The notes under the pieces: model-generated
Databases searched by the model: none
Told to the model about the DNA's origin: nothing
What the model saw: the letters and a program-made list of their open reading frames with translations, nothing else
Translations under genes and position numbers: made by a program
From: Psychrobacter urativorans
Lineage (GTDB): Bacteria; Pseudomonadota; Gammaproteobacteria; Pseudomonadales; Moraxellaceae
Direction of reading: 5' to 3'
DNA length: 64,000 nucleotides
Assembly: GCF_904846695.1 (NCBI RefSeq)
Contig: NZ_CAJHBR010000001.1
Coordinates: forward strand, 310,001 to 374,000
In this document: in pieces, positions 19,403-31,846 of the stretch
Layout of the letters: the number at the start of each line of letters is the position of its first letter
Position numbering within the stretch: the first letter of the stretch is position 1

Positions 19403-19714
19403 AAATTATCCTAAATATATTATAAAAATTAAATTCGGTTGCAATAAACCTGAAAAAGCCAATCTTTACGCTATAAAGCCAAAATATCAGTCGATTATAA
19501 GCAGTTTATTAAAGTAACTGTGACAGTTAGCCTCTTTAATTGAGATGGTGTTAATAACTTTCAAGGTAAAAACAATAAAAAAAACTAATTATATAATATA
19601 TCAGCTGTTTTTAAGCTAATTATTATCCCAAATACTCATTACTCACGGTTTAGCCGTTGCGTTTTTTGCTAATGACTTTTACCATAAAGGTAAATATTAC
19701 TATAAGTATAGACT
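19403..19714. other. Divergent promoter region
   Basis: 312 AT-rich bases between the SlyD-type gene and the M61 peptidase gene. A minus-strand TATAAT at 19419-19424 is the only clear promoter-like word; no gene is visible. Confidence 0.4.
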
Positions 19715-21754
19715 ATGACTACTATATCCAAAACCCCTAATGATCAAGCAAATAAAACAGTAGTAGACAGTGATAATACTACTGCCATCAACTACTGTAT
19801 CAATTTTGAGCGCTTTAATGAGCATCTAGTGGATGTCACCTTAAACTTTACTGCGCTTGTTGATGCGCCGCAATTATGGTTGCCAGCGTGGATTCCAGGC
19901 AGTTACCTGATACGTGAGTTTGCCCGTCATATTACCGCCGTTCACTATAAGGTGTTAAATACTGATACTGATACTGATACTGATACTGATACTGATACTG
20001 AGGCTAATATTAATAATGCGCCTAATAAATTGTATCGTGGTCAAAAAATAGACAAAAATACTTGGCAGCTACCAGCGGTAAAAGCAGGGCAAAGGTTGAG
20101 CGTATATTATGAAGTCTATTGTTATGACTTATCTGTACGTACAGCTTATGTCGATCAGCAGCGTTTATATGGCAATTTTACCTCCTTAGCATTAGCTGTT
20201 GAGGGGCAAGAGCAGTCGCCAGTACAAGTCAATCTATTAGTGCCAGCTGCCTTTTTGGCGGATAAAAATCAGGCTGACGTTGAGTTGGCTTGTGGACTTG
20301 ATGCTAGCCATGTGCAAAGCCTTAATCAACAGGGTGCCAACCAACAAGGTTATGGTTTACAAGCAGACAGTTATTATCAGCTGATTGATCATCCGTTTGA
20401 GATTGCCAGCCAACAGTTCTTTGATTTTATTATTCAAGATGATAATAATCAGGCTTTAAGCCATCGCTTCTATCTCTCAGGTAAGCATAGTGCCAATATG
20501 GTCCGATTACAGCAAGATATCACCCAAATATGCCAAACCTATCTTAATTGGCTAGGGGATGCGCCTTTTAATGATTATACTTTTATGACTTATGCCAGCG
20601 GTCAAGATTATGGTGGTTTAGAGCATATCAACTCTACTAGCCTCATTACCCCGCGCCGTGATCTGCCTAGTAGCAATGAGCCTGTAATGCCGAGTTCTGA
20701 TTACCAGCGCTTTTTAGGCTTGTGTAGCCATGAGTATTTTCATTCTTGGTGGGTGAAGACAGTAAGTCCAGACGTGATGATCGATGTTAATTTGCGCCGT
20801 GAAGTATTTACCCCGTTACTTTGGGTGTTCGAAGGTTTTACCTCTTATATTGATGACTTTATGCTACAAGCATCAGCTGTTATCGATAAATCCAGCTATC
20901 TTACCTTGTTAGCTGAGCAGATCAGTCGTTATTATCAAACTCCTGGACGGGCCCAACAAAGCGTAGCAGAGTCGAGCTTTGATGCTTGGATCAAGCTCTA
21001 TCGTAGCGATGAGAACACTGCTAATGCTGGTATTAGTTACTATAATAAAGGCGCATTAGTAGCCTTATGCCTAGACTTGAGCTTACTAGAAAAAAGCGCT
21101 GGTCAGTATCGTCTATTCGATGTGGTAAAAGCCTTTTATGGACAAGCTAAGCAACAGGGCAGCCAACGCGTTGGTATTAGTAGCGCTGATATGGGGCAAG
21201 TTATCAGTCAATTTATGCCACAAGCGGACTGGGAGGACTTTGAGGGCCGTTATATCAATGGGGTAGAAGAGTTACCTATCGAACGCCTGCTAAGCGCGAA
21301 TGGGATCAAAATTCAAGTGGACTCTAAAGACAGTGCCGATAAAAAAATGCCTTGGGGTATGAGCTGTACGGAGACTGCTGCTGGGTTAAAAGTTAATCGA
21401 GTACAACGTAGTAGCGCAGCTGCGCTGGCAGGTATCTCTGCTAATGACGTGATTATCGCCCTCGATGGTATAAAAGCCGATAATAAGCAGCTATTCGCTT
21501 TAGCAGTGGCTAATAATGACCATGCCATTGGCTGTCATCTATTCCGCCGCGATGAGCTGCTATGCGTCACGGTATTACCCGCTGTACAACGGGATAGGCA
21601 AGACAGCTTGCAAGAAGTATTGGCCGCACCCTCTATACATAAAGTAAGTTTGCGTTTCGATAATGATGTTAATAGCACTAGAGATAATGTTGACCCTAAG
21701 CAAGCCCCTGCCTGGCAAAATTGGCTAGAAGTCCTATCAACAGCAAAAAGTTAA
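19715..21754 (+). CDS. M61 family metallopeptidase (glycyl aminopeptidase-like) with PDZ domain
   Basis: 679 residues. An N-terminal beta domain (about 25-230; PAWIPGSYLIREFARHI) precedes the catalytic domain with GGLEHINST, the zinc site SHEYFHSWWVKTV (H-E-x-x-H) and the downstream metal-ligand glutamate in FEGFTSYIDDF. A C-terminal PDZ domain (about 540-625: GLKVNRVQRSSAAALAGISA) is typical. No signal peptide is visible, so it is likely cytoplasmic, where it would act on peptides or unfolded proteins. A run of Thr-Asp dipeptides encoded by a hexamer repeat (19961-20000) interrupts the N-terminal domain. Confidence 0.9.
   Translation: MTTISKTPNDQANKTVVDSDNTTAINYCINFERFNEHLVDVTLNFTALVDAPQLWLPAWIPGSYLIREFARHITAVHYKVLNTDTDTDTDTDTDTEANINNAPNKLYRGQKIDKNTWQLPAVKAGQRLSVYYEVYCYDLSVRTAYVDQQRLYGNFTSLALAVEGQEQSPVQVNLLVPAAFLADKNQADVELACGLDASHVQSLNQQGANQQGYGLQADSYYQLIDHPFEIASQQFFDFIIQDDNNQALSHRFYLSGKHSANMVRLQQDITQICQTYLNWLGDAPFNDYTFMTYASGQDYGGLEHINSTSLITPRRDLPSSNEPVMPSSDYQRFLGLCSHEYFHSWWVKTVSPDVMIDVNLRREVFTPLLWVFEGFTSYIDDFMLQASAVIDKSSYLTLLAEQISRYYQTPGRAQQSVAESSFDAWIKLYRSDENTANAGISYYNKGALVALCLDLSLLEKSAGQYRLFDVVKAFYGQAKQQGSQRVGISSADMGQVISQFMPQADWEDFEGRYINGVEELPIERLLSANGIKIQVDSKDSADKKMPWGMSCTETAAGLKVNRVQRSSAAALAGISANDVIIALDGIKADNKQLFALAVANNDHAIGCHLFRRDELLCVTVLPAVQRDRQDSLQEVLAAPSIHKVSLRFDNDVNSTRDNVDPKQAPAWQNWLEVLSTAKS
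19961..20000. repeat. Hexamer tandem repeat (actgat, six copies) inside the M61 gene
   Basis: Six perfect copies of ACTGAT plus a partial one, coding for (Thr-Asp)n. Gain or loss of units keeps the reading frame. Confidence 0.9.
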
Positions 21755-21776
21755 AATAATACTTTATAAATAAAAC

Positions 21777-21810
21777 ACTTAGAGTTAAACATCATGGTCT
21801 AACTCTAAGT
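21777..21810. terminator. Hairpin between convergent M61 and DUF305 genes
   Basis: A perfect 11-bp stem ACTTAGAGTTA / TAACTCTAAGT. On the minus strand it is followed by GTTTTATTTA, so it best fits termination of the DUF305 gene. Confidence 0.65.
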
Positions 21811-21879
21811 TAATAACTAAATAAGCGTCGAGCGTGTTGCTAAGACAAGGGCTCCTAAAGTTGCAGCTGTCCAAGCAAC

Positions 21880-22752
21880 TTAAGCGGCAGGCTTAGTCTT
21901 AGTAGCTGGTACAGTCTTTTTAATAGCCTCTGCGACTGCTGTGCTTTCGGCACTATTTAAGTCATTATTAGATACTGTTTCAATGCTTGGATGCATAGCA
22001 ATCCATTGTTGCAGCATTTTTTTAGTAGGCTGCTGCTCGTCAATAATAGCTCTAGCTAATGCCAGCATATCTTCATCTGTACCATATTTCATCTCAATCA
22101 TCGCCATATCAGCAGCGCCAACATAATGCGCAAGCATACTGCGAGCAAATGCTAGATCAGCTATTGGGTCTGTGCTAGCTAACATCATCTGGTCATACAT
22201 CGGCTGCGTGCTATCCTTATAATCCTGCTGTACAAATGCAGTTTCAAGCTTAGGCTTAGCCGCGTCTAGATGGCTGGCCAGCCATTTGTTAATAATGGCC
22301 ATCTCAGCTTGCTGCTCATCGCCAATTCGTTGAGCAAGCTCCTGCATACTAGCATCATCACCATACTTTAATTCGATAGTGACTAAGTCGAGTGCACCAC
22401 GATGATGGCCAAGCATAGCTTTAGCAAAGGTAGCGTCTGGATCGTTATAGCCCATACCAATCTTCATCTCATCATACATTCTAGTTAGCGACTTAGTGTA
22501 GTCCTTACCCATATCAGTCAGCGGTGCTTGATCCGCCACCATATCACTCGCTGATATATTGTTATCAGTATAAGCTTCAGTACTAGCCTCAGTAGCAGTT
22601 GTCGCTTCATCTGTAGAGATTGATGGTTTGACTGGTTCAGCTGCCGTGGCCTCAGTAGTTTCTACCGAGCTAGTGGTTGGTTGACAAGCGCTGACTACAA
22701 GTGTTGCACAAGTACTAATAGCAACTAGAGCAAGACGATAACGACTAATCAT
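21880..22752 (-). CDS. Lipoprotein with two DUF305 domains
   Basis: 290 residues. The signal sequence ends in a lipobox (VVSAC, Cys about 23), then about 60 residues of Thr/Glu/Ala-rich linker. Two DUF305 units follow, each with the four-helix ferritin-like signature: HHRGALDLVTIELKYG then QQAEMAIINKWL, and HYVGAADMAMIEMKYG then EQQPTKKMLQQW. DUF305 proteins are periplasmic or surface proteins, sometimes tied to copper or other metal stress, but no reaction is established. The first unit keeps H-H-x-G-A; the second has H-Y-x-G-A, so its binding site may differ. Neighbours give no hint of a pathway. Confidence 0.88.
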   Translation of the reverse strand: MISRYRLALVAISTCATLVVSACQPTTSSVETTEATAAEPVKPSISTDEATTATEASTEAYTDNNISASDMVADQAPLTDMGKDYTKSLTRMYDEMKIGMGYNDPDATFAKAMLGHHRGALDLVTIELKYGDDASMQELAQRIGDEQQAEMAIINKWLASHLDAAKPKLETAFVQQDYKDSTQPMYDQMMLASTDPIADLAFARSMLAHYVGAADMAMIEMKYGTDEDMLALARAIIDEQQPTKKMLQQWIAMHPSIETVSNNDLNSAESTAVAEAIKKTVPATKTKPAA

Positions 22753-22888
22753 GAGCGGTCCTTAACTTAAACTGGCGATATAATAGATTGGTAGAGCATA
22801 GGGCTACACTATAAAAAACCATATCATAAATACTAACAGAGTAACCTTACTGGTTCGAGACTCCAAGTTGCCAATGTATTAATAATAA

Positions 22889-22926
22889 TGAGTTCAGCGG
22901 CTATAACTGAGTTCAGCGGCTATAAC
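22889..22926. repeat. Perfect 19-bp direct duplication
   Basis: TGAGTTCAGCGGCTATAAC occurs twice head to tail between rluE and the DUF305 gene. It looks like a recent local duplication. Confidence 0.9.
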
Positions 22927-23009
22927 AGCATAGCAGACGTTGCTTTATCTCATTTAGGCCCTCAAGTTCAGTCACTGCTGTCATAACTAGAGCTTATAGC
23001 GGTTAGACC

Positions 23010-23636
23010 TTAATCGTTAATAGCTAATTGCTTATAATGCTCAGGGCTTAGCTCAATACGTAACTGTTCACCTACCGCAAGGTCTCCTAGCTCAAAACCT
23101 GCTACTGACCAGCGAATTAAACGTAGACAAGGCAGTCCAACTTGGGCAGTCATACGTCGAACTTGGCGATTTTTACCTTCATAAATGGTCAGCATCAACC
23201 ATGAAGTAGGGATGTTTTTGCGTTCTCGGATAGGAGGATCACGTTGCCAAAGCTTGATTGGTAACTCAGCCTCATTAACTAGCACGGCTTTGGCAGGTAA
23301 GGTCTTCCCGTCTTTTAATAACACCCCTTTTGTTAATGCTAGCAGCTGCAATGGTGTCGCTAGCCCTTCAACTTGTACTAGATAAGTCTTACCTTGTTTG
23401 GTAGTAGAGCGAGCAAATTTATTGGTTTTTGGTGGCTGGGTAATGGCTTTATTCACCCGCCCATCATCAGTCAGTATCAATAAACCCTCTGAGGTAGCAT
23501 CGAGTCTACCGGCTATGCGCAGTGATTTATCGTTAAAGTACTCAGATAAAGTCGTATGATCATTATTACTATCATCACGAAACTGGCTCTGTACCCCATA
23601 AGGTTTGTTAAACAACACGATGCTAGAGGTCGACAT
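23010..23636 (-). CDS. rluE: 23S rRNA pseudouridine(2457) synthase
   Basis: RsuA/RluB/E/F-family pseudouridine synthase without an S4 domain, as expected for RluE, about 208 residues. The catalytic aspartate is in GRLDATSEGLLILTDDG; NKPYG near the start, KTYLVQVEG and the C-terminal EGKNRQVRRM are the other family motifs. ATG 23636 (MSTSSIVLFNKPYG) is chosen since AGGAA lies upstream and the extra 17 residues from a TTG at 23687 are not part of the fold. RluE modifies a helix 89 uridine near the peptidyl-transferase centre. Confidence 0.92.
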   Translation of the reverse strand: MSTSSIVLFNKPYGVQSQFRDDSNNDHTTLSEYFNDKSLRIAGRLDATSEGLLILTDDGRVNKAITQPPKTNKFARSTTKQGKTYLVQVEGLATPLQLLALTKGVLLKDGKTLPAKAVLVNEAELPIKLWQRDPPIRERKNIPTSWLMLTIYEGKNRQVRRMTAQVGLPCLRLIRWSVAGFELGDLAVGEQLRIELSPEHYKQLAIND

Positions 23637-23716
23637 AAGACAGAGGTTCCTAAATAAACGAAGCAAAATTAAATAAAAATCAGACAAGTGAACGCCATGT
23701 TAGCAATCTTTACAGC

Positions 23717-23755
23717 AAAAAACACCCCAATAGTCTTAGACCATTGAGGTGCTTT
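23717..23755 (-). terminator. Terminator of downstream icd copy
   Basis: A hairpin around CACCCCAATAGTC / GACCATTGAGGTG with two mismatches, followed on the minus strand by T residues. Its sequence closely matches the terminator at 26405-26442 behind the other icd copy. Confidence 0.8.
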
Positions 23756-23830
23756 ACTTATAAGCCTAAATAGCGTCAAGCAATAAAGCCGCCTAAGCGC
23801 AATTATCTAAGCACAATAAGCCCATAAAAG

Positions 23831-26050
23831 TTATAAAGATGCCAAAGCTTCGTTAAATAACTTACTAGGACGCATTACTTGCTCGGCTAGTTTTTCATCA
23901 GCAAGGTAGTAGCCATGGATATCTACTGGTTTGCCTTGAGCTTCATTTAGCTCTTTAATAATCGCCGCTTCATTATCAGCGAGTTTTTGTGCTAATGGCG
24001 CAAACTGTGCTGCAAGCTCACTGTCTTTATCTTGCGCTGCAAGCTCTTGTGCCCAGTACATAGCCAAATAGAAGTGACTACCACGGTTATCTAACTCACC
24101 CGTTTTGCGTGAAGGTGATTTGTCATTTAATAATAGCTCTTCTGTAGCCTTATCAAGAGTATCGGCTAATATCTTAGCTTTAGCATTATTATCGTTCTCT
24201 GCTAAGTGCTCCAAAGATACCGTCAAAGCCAAGAACTCTCCTAATGAATCCCAACGTAAATGGTTTTCTTCAACCAATTGCTGGACATGCTTAGGAGCTG
24301 AACCACCAGCGCCGGTTTCAAACAAACCGCCGCCTTTCATTAGTGGTACTACTGACAGCATTTTTGCACTAGTGCCTAACTCTAGAATTGGGAATAAGTC
24401 AGTGAGGTAATCACGTAAGATATTACCAGTAGCAGAGATGGTATCAAGACCACGAGCAACGCGCTCCAAGGTATAGCGCATCGCACGAACTTGTGACATG
24501 ATTTCGATGTGCAAGCCTTTAGTATCGTGATCTTTTAGATACATGTTGACCTTTTTGATCAGCTCGTTTTCGTGTGGGCGATACGGGTCTAACCAAAAGA
24601 TGACTGGTGTATTAGATTCGCGCGCGCGACGTACGGCCAGCTTGACCCAATCTTGGATAGGCTCATCTTTTACCTGACACATGCGCCAGATATCGCCTTT
24701 CTCAACACGCTGCTCAAGTAAAACTTCATTGGTTTCTTCGTCAACAATACGCGCAATACCATCATCGCTTGCTTCAAAAGTCTTGTCATGCGAGCCGTAT
24801 TCTTCGGCTTTTTGTGCCATTAGACCGACGTTAGGCACTGTACCCATAGTCGTTGGATCAAAGTTACCATGCCATTTACAGAAGTTGATCATTTCTTGAT
24901 AAATACGAGCGAAGGTAGACTCAGGCATAACCGCTTTACAATCATAGGGCTTACCATCAGCACCCCACATTTTACCGCCGTTACGAATCATAGCAGGCAT
25001 AGAAGCATCTACGATGATGTCACTTGGTGAATGGAAGTTAGTGATTCCCTTTGAAGAATCAACCATCGCCAAACGTGGACGGTGTACTTGGCAAGCATGT
25101 AAGTCGCGCTCAATCTCTTCACGTGTTGATGCGGGTAATTTTGAGATTTTGTCGTATAGATCTGCCATGCCGTTATTAACATTGATGCCTAACTCATCAA
25201 AGAAAGCACCATGTTTGTTAAAGGCATCTTTATAATAAGTTTTAACCGCATGACCAAAGACGATAGGATGCGATACTTTCATCATCGTGGCTTTTACGTG
25301 CAAGGAGAATAAAATACCTGCTTCACGGCAGTCTTCCATTTCACGCTCATAGAATTCAAGCAATGCCTTTTTGCTCATGAACATAAGGTCGATGACTTCT
25401 TTATCAAGCAAAGCGATGCCTGTTTTGAAGACATTAACCGTACCATCGTCGGCTAAGCGTTCCATACGCACGGTACGGGCTTTATCTAATGTGATAGATT
25501 GCTCACCTGCATAAAAGTCGCCGCTGTGCATGTGTGATACATGAGTTTGTGACCATTGCTTCCATTCACCCATTGAATGCGGATGCTTACGAGCATAGTT
25601 TTTAACCGCTTTGGGTGCACGGCGGTCTGAGTTACCTTCACGCAGTACAGGGTTCACTGAGCTGCCTAGGCTTTTGCCATAACGTTGACGCAGCTGTTGT
25701 TCTTCCTCTGTTTTTGGATCATCTGGGAAATTGGGTATAGCGTAACCTTTGCTTTGCAACTCTTTTATACAAGCTTTGAGCTGCTGAACCGAAGCACTGA
25801 TATTAGGCAGTTTAATAATATTAGTATTAGGGTCTTGGGTTAAGCGACCTAGTTCCGCTAGATTGTCAGGGACACGCTGTTGTTCAGTTAAATACTCTGG
25901 AAATTCAGCCAACACTCGCGCGGCAACTGAGATATCAGTAGTTTCAACAGCAATCCCTGCTGTATGAGTAAAAGCCTTTACTATAGGTAAAAAGGATAGG
26001 GTTGCCAGCGCTGGGGCTTCGTCGGTTTTTGTATAAATAATTTTTGACAT
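23831..26050 (-). CDS. icd: Monomeric NADP-dependent isocitrate dehydrogenase (copy 1)
   Basis: 739 residues, the size of the monomeric IDH class (about 740) and unrelated in fold detail to dimeric Icd. It oxidises isocitrate to 2-oxoglutarate and makes NADPH in the TCA cycle. Seen: [18 protein letters not shown] (substrate site Ser/Asn/Arg), [20 protein letters not shown], and the conserved C-terminal [12 protein letters not shown] and [19 protein letters not shown] (NADP region). A second copy lies 550 bases upstream in the same orientation; N- and C-terminal parts are nearly identical while the middle differs more. It has its own terminator. Confidence 0.95.
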   Translation of the reverse strand: MSKIIYTKTDEAPALATLSFLPIVKAFTHTAGIAVETTDISVAARVLAEFPEYLTEQQRVPDNLAELGRLTQDPNTNIIKLPNISASVQQLKACIKELQSKGYAIPNFPDDPKTEEEQQLRQRYGKSLGSSVNPVLREGNSDRRAPKAVKNYARKHPHSMGEWKQWSQTHVSHMHSGDFYAGEQSITLDKARTVRMERLADDGTVNVFKTGIALLDKEVIDLMFMSKKALLEFYEREMEDCREAGILFSLHVKATMMKVSHPIVFGHAVKTYYKDAFNKHGAFFDELGINVNNGMADLYDKISKLPASTREEIERDLHACQVHRPRLAMVDSSKGITNFHSPSDIIVDASMPAMIRNGGKMWGADGKPYDCKAVMPESTFARIYQEMINFCKWHGNFDPTTMGTVPNVGLMAQKAEEYGSHDKTFEASDDGIARIVDEETNEVLLEQRVEKGDIWRMCQVKDEPIQDWVKLAVRRARESNTPVIFWLDPYRPHENELIKKVNMYLKDHDTKGLHIEIMSQVRAMRYTLERVARGLDTISATGNILRDYLTDLFPILELGTSAKMLSVVPLMKGGGLFETGAGGSAPKHVQQLVEENHLRWDSLGEFLALTVSLEHLAENDNNAKAKILADTLDKATEELLLNDKSPSRKTGELDNRGSHFYLAMYWAQELAAQDKDSELAAQFAPLAQKLADNEAAIIKELNEAQGKPVDIHGYYLADEKLAEQVMRPSKLFNEALASL

Positions 26051-26587
26051 TGTTGTAGGTCATCCCTTTAGGTTGTCGTTAACGATAGAGCGTGTCTAAT
26101 AGCTCAAAATAAAGCAAACCCTGTGCAGAGCTGCCAGTAGCTTGCAACACTATTTCAGACAAGACGCCCATTAAAGATAATATAAGTGGTTTAGTCTATT
26201 AGCCAATTAATGAGTCCATTAGCTAGTTATTGGGCTAAACCCTTATTTGTGAACAGCTAAGAGTAATATTAGTATCAGTGCCACTAGTATATAACAATGG
26301 TAAGACAGTTTATTATTATTACCGAATCAAAGATATCTATAAAGCAAGTTCCTACAGTAGGACAGACCTCAATAATTGTCAATTGAAGCTGTTAATTTTG
26401 ACAATAAAAAACACCTCAACAGTCTTAGACTGTTGAGGTGTTGCTAGGATAAAGACTTTGACTATCCTAAGGCCAGCTTAGTTTTCCTGCAACGTTTTCA
26501 GTTGTAAAAAAACCAATCCAGCTTAGTGTGCCTGTAGCTCAGTCATTATTTAACTGCGATTGCCATTAAGTAATGACAAACATGCAA
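26051..26587. other. Region between the two icd genes
   Basis: About 540 bases containing the terminator of the upstream copy (26405-26442) and, nearest the downstream copy, a leader whose 30 bases before ATG match the leader of the upstream copy. No reading frame is visible. Confidence 0.5.
26405..26442 (-). terminator. Terminator of upstream icd copy
   Basis: A perfect 15-bp stem (26410-26424 with 26428-26442) and 3-base loop, followed by T6 on the minus strand. Near-identical to the terminator of the other icd copy. Confidence 0.92.
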
Positions 26588-29303
<2,716 letters not shown>

Positions 29304-29594
29304 TTAAGGATCAAAAGTATCGGCAGTTTTAATGACAGCATTACCATCTAAATGGTTATCGCTCTGCATTCGATCATCGATGCTATTACGTTTAATCTTA
29401 TCAGGATTGGTTTGCGCAGCGAGGTTATTGCCTAAGGCTGACTTGTCACTGATCTGTTGACTATTGCAGGCAATTAAAAGCGTCAGACAGCTAATGATCA
29501 GTATAGCGCCAGCTTTCTGGTAACCGCAAAAGATAGATTCTATAGAGAAATAAGCATAGTATTCTCCTAAGGGGTATTGAGTATAATAAATCAA
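29304..29594 (-). CDS. Small putative lipoprotein with disturbed start
   Basis: The open frame of 96 codons begins only at a TTG without ribosome site. Residues about 29-43 (AGAILIISCLTLLIAC) form a lipoprotein signal with lipobox LIAC, then about 53 polar residues (NSQQISDKSALG) without known domain. A strong site AGGAG (29564-29568) lies 6 bases before an ATG at 29555-29557, but that ATG is in another frame and meets a stop after five codons. Either the 5' end carries a frameshift, the short ORF is a leader peptide, or the TTG is really used. Function unknown. Confidence 0.5.
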   Translation of the reverse strand: MIYYTQYPLGEYYAYFSIESIFCGYQKAGAILIISCLTLLIACNSQQISDKSALGNNLAAQTNPDKIKRNSIDDRMQSDNHLDGNAVIKTADTFDP

Positions 29595-29713
29595 TGTCCA
29601 GCTTAAGCTTGCCTATAATTTGCCTAAAAACCGAGATGATTTTTGCAAATCGTGACAGCAATCGGCTGGAATTTTGCTACCCTAGAAACCTTCCAAAATA
29701 AATGGTGAGCATT

Positions 29714-31186
29714 ATGAGTTTACAGTATGCACTCGTCGGTGATATGAGCTGGCAAGATAGGGCTAAGTGGCAGACTCCTGACACCCCATTTATGTCTTTT
29801 GCATTTTGGCAAGCTTTGCATGCTACTGATGCTATTGGCGAGCAAGCTGGTTGGTTACCTATTTTTGTATTAGTGTATCGGGCTGGGACAGCAGCAGATA
29901 GTAACAGCGGCACTGATAACCCTGATGCCAGTAGGAGCGATGCTAATAACAGCGATGCTAATAAAAATCATACCAACAACAGTCAATTAAACAGTCAAGA
30001 TGTTGATAAAGCGATCATTGATGAAAGCCTGATGCAGCCAGTAGCGGTAATGCCGGTGTTCGTCAAAGGCCATCATAAAGGCGAGTTCGTTTTTGATTAT
30101 GCTTGGGCTGAAGCCTACGCCCGTTATGGTATCGATTACTATCCGCGTCTAGTGACTAGTTCGCCTTACACCCCTATTACCGGTCAGCGCTTGTGGCTAG
30201 TAGAAGGCGAGACTCTCAATACTCACATTATTGAAGCGGCTATGGCAGGGGTTGATGACCTCGCTCAACAAGTAGGTGCATCGAGCTGGCATGGCTTGTT
30301 TGTGACCCCTGAGCTGGCAGCGCTTGCTGCTTCGACAGACAATGAGATAGCGGAGGCGCTCGCCAATAGTCATAATGATAGTCATGCTAGCGATGAAAAT
30401 GCTGAACTGATAAGTCCTAACGCTTTTACTACCCCTATTCTAGAGCGTCAAGGCTGTCAGTTTTTATGGCAAAATAAAAGTTTGCTAGATAACGAGCAGC
30501 CCTTTGCTGATTTTGACGGTTTTATCATGACCTTGACTGCCAAAAAGCGTAAAACTATTCGTGCTGAACGGCGTAAAGTGGCAGCACAAGGTATTACTTG
30601 TGTGCGTAAATGTGGTGATGCTATCACTGACCAAGACTGGAAAGCATTTTATCATTGTTATGTGATGACTTATGCGGTACGTGGCCAGCAGCCTTATTTG
30701 AGCGTTGACTTTTTTATGCAACTAGCAGCTAGCATGCCTGAGCATCTTATGTTGGCGCAAGCGCTCGATAGCGCTGGTGAGATTATTGCTAGCAGCTTAT
30801 TCTTGTATGATGTACCGGATGCATTTAGCAGTGATGATAGTTCAGCAGATAATAGAGCGACAACTTTATACGGTCGCTATTGGGGTGCGCTTGGTGAGTA
30901 CGATAGTTTGCATTTTGAGCTGTGCTATTACCAAGGTATCGAGTTTGCCATTGAGCAAGGCTTAAACTATTTTGATCCAGGTACTCAAGGCGAGCATAAG
31001 CTTATTCGTGGCTTTATACCGACCAAAACCCACTCGCTGCATCGTATTTTTGACTCACGATTTATCCCTGCAATAGCCAATTTCTGTAAAGAAGATCGCT
31101 CACGTATGGCGCAGTATAGACAGCAGGCGCATGAGGCTTTGCCGTTTAATAATGATAATATGCCAATATTCGATAGTAATGCTTAA
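29714..31186 (+). CDS. FemAB-like GNAT-fold acyltransferase (DUF482 family)
   Basis: About 490 residues. The family opens with a segment like DMSWQDRAKWQ, DTPFMSFAFWQAL and GEQAGWLP, and shows VFVKGHHKGEFVFDYAWA, YYPRLVTSSPYTP and, near the C-terminus, FDPGTQGEHKLIRGFIPT and THSLHRI. These are features of the FemAB_like (peptidoglycan synthesis/recognition) family; enzyme activity is unproven. A low-complexity Asn/Asp/Ser insert near residues 60-100 interrupts the N-terminal part, and a second acidic insert lies near 210-240. ATG 29714 follows GGTGAG by 4 bases; ATG 29702 is a less favoured alternative. Confidence 0.85.
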   Translation: MSLQYALVGDMSWQDRAKWQTPDTPFMSFAFWQALHATDAIGEQAGWLPIFVLVYRAGTAADSNSGTDNPDASRSDANNSDANKNHTNNSQLNSQDVDKAIIDESLMQPVAVMPVFVKGHHKGEFVFDYAWAEAYARYGIDYYPRLVTSSPYTPITGQRLWLVEGETLNTHIIEAAMAGVDDLAQQVGASSWHGLFVTPELAALAASTDNEIAEALANSHNDSHASDENAELISPNAFTTPILERQGCQFLWQNKSLLDNEQPFADFDGFIMTLTAKKRKTIRAERRKVAAQGITCVRKCGDAITDQDWKAFYHCYVMTYAVRGQQPYLSVDFFMQLAASMPEHLMLAQALDSAGEIIASSLFLYDVPDAFSSDDSSADNRATTLYGRYWGALGEYDSLHFELCYYQGIEFAIEQGLNYFDPGTQGEHKLIRGFIPTKTHSLHRIFDSRFIPAIANFCKEDRSRMAQYRQQAHEALPFNNDNMPIFDSNA

Positions 31187-31201
31187 GGGCTTTATCTGAT
31201 T

Positions 31202-31711
31202 ATGTCGCAGCTTAATAACTCCTATTCCTGTATAACTCAGCCAGCTGCACAACTGTTACCGTGGCTCGAAGCTAAAGGGTCGCTGACGGCAATGCTAGAG
31301 GCCAAAGCAGGGCAGCCACTACGAGTGCAACGCCAGTTTGAAGGCTATCGCCGTTTGTCGTTAGTACAAAAGCGCCAATTGGGTTTACAAGGTTCAGCGC
31401 TAAACCGCCCTATGATGGCGTGGGTGCGTGAGGTGCAGTTATATGGCGATAGTGAGCAGGCATGGGTATGGGCACAAAGTATTTTTCCAGTGTCCAGTTT
31501 ACGAGGACGAGCCAAACGCTTACAGCAACTAAAAGGCACGCCGATTGGATATGTATTGTTTAAGCGCAGTCGCACTTTGCCTAATCAGCGCGGTATTAAC
31601 GATACTAAGCAGGGCTGGCAACGACAAACTTGCTACGACTGGTACGGCCGTAAGCTATTAATTAGCGAAACTTTTTTGCCAGAATTTTTAGCTACATTAT
31701 CCTTAGAATAG
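31202..31711 (+). CDS. ubiC: Chorismate--pyruvate lyase
   Basis: Makes 4-hydroxybenzoate and pyruvate from chorismate, the first committed step of ubiquinone synthesis. The 169 residues show WLEAKGSLTAMLEAKAG near the N-terminus, AWVREVQLYGD, the FPVSSLRGRAKRLQQLKGTP-like region and LFKRSRTLPNQR at the start of the C-terminal third, all family features with the substrate-binding Arg. It lies 15 bases after the FemAB-like gene, so the two may share a transcript. ubiA is not adjacent within the window. Confidence 0.9.
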   Translation: MSQLNNSYSCITQPAAQLLPWLEAKGSLTAMLEAKAGQPLRVQRQFEGYRRLSLVQKRQLGLQGSALNRPMMAWVREVQLYGDSEQAWVWAQSIFPVSSLRGRAKRLQQLKGTPIGYVLFKRSRTLPNQRGINDTKQGWQRQTCYDWYGRKLLISETFLPEFLATLSLE

Positions 31712-31846
31712 AGCAATACAGAGGCATATAATCAATAGGGCTTATTGGCTAATAACAAAATTAAAAACACTTGTTTGGTATAAGGAATTTATTATATAAT
31801 TATTAGATTATGACAATATAGACTTCTATCGCCCTGAGGATTATTT

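Noticed and set aside
22851..22870. GGTTCGAGACTCC resembling a tRNA T-arm
   Set aside because: No acceptor, D or anticodon arms can be formed around it.
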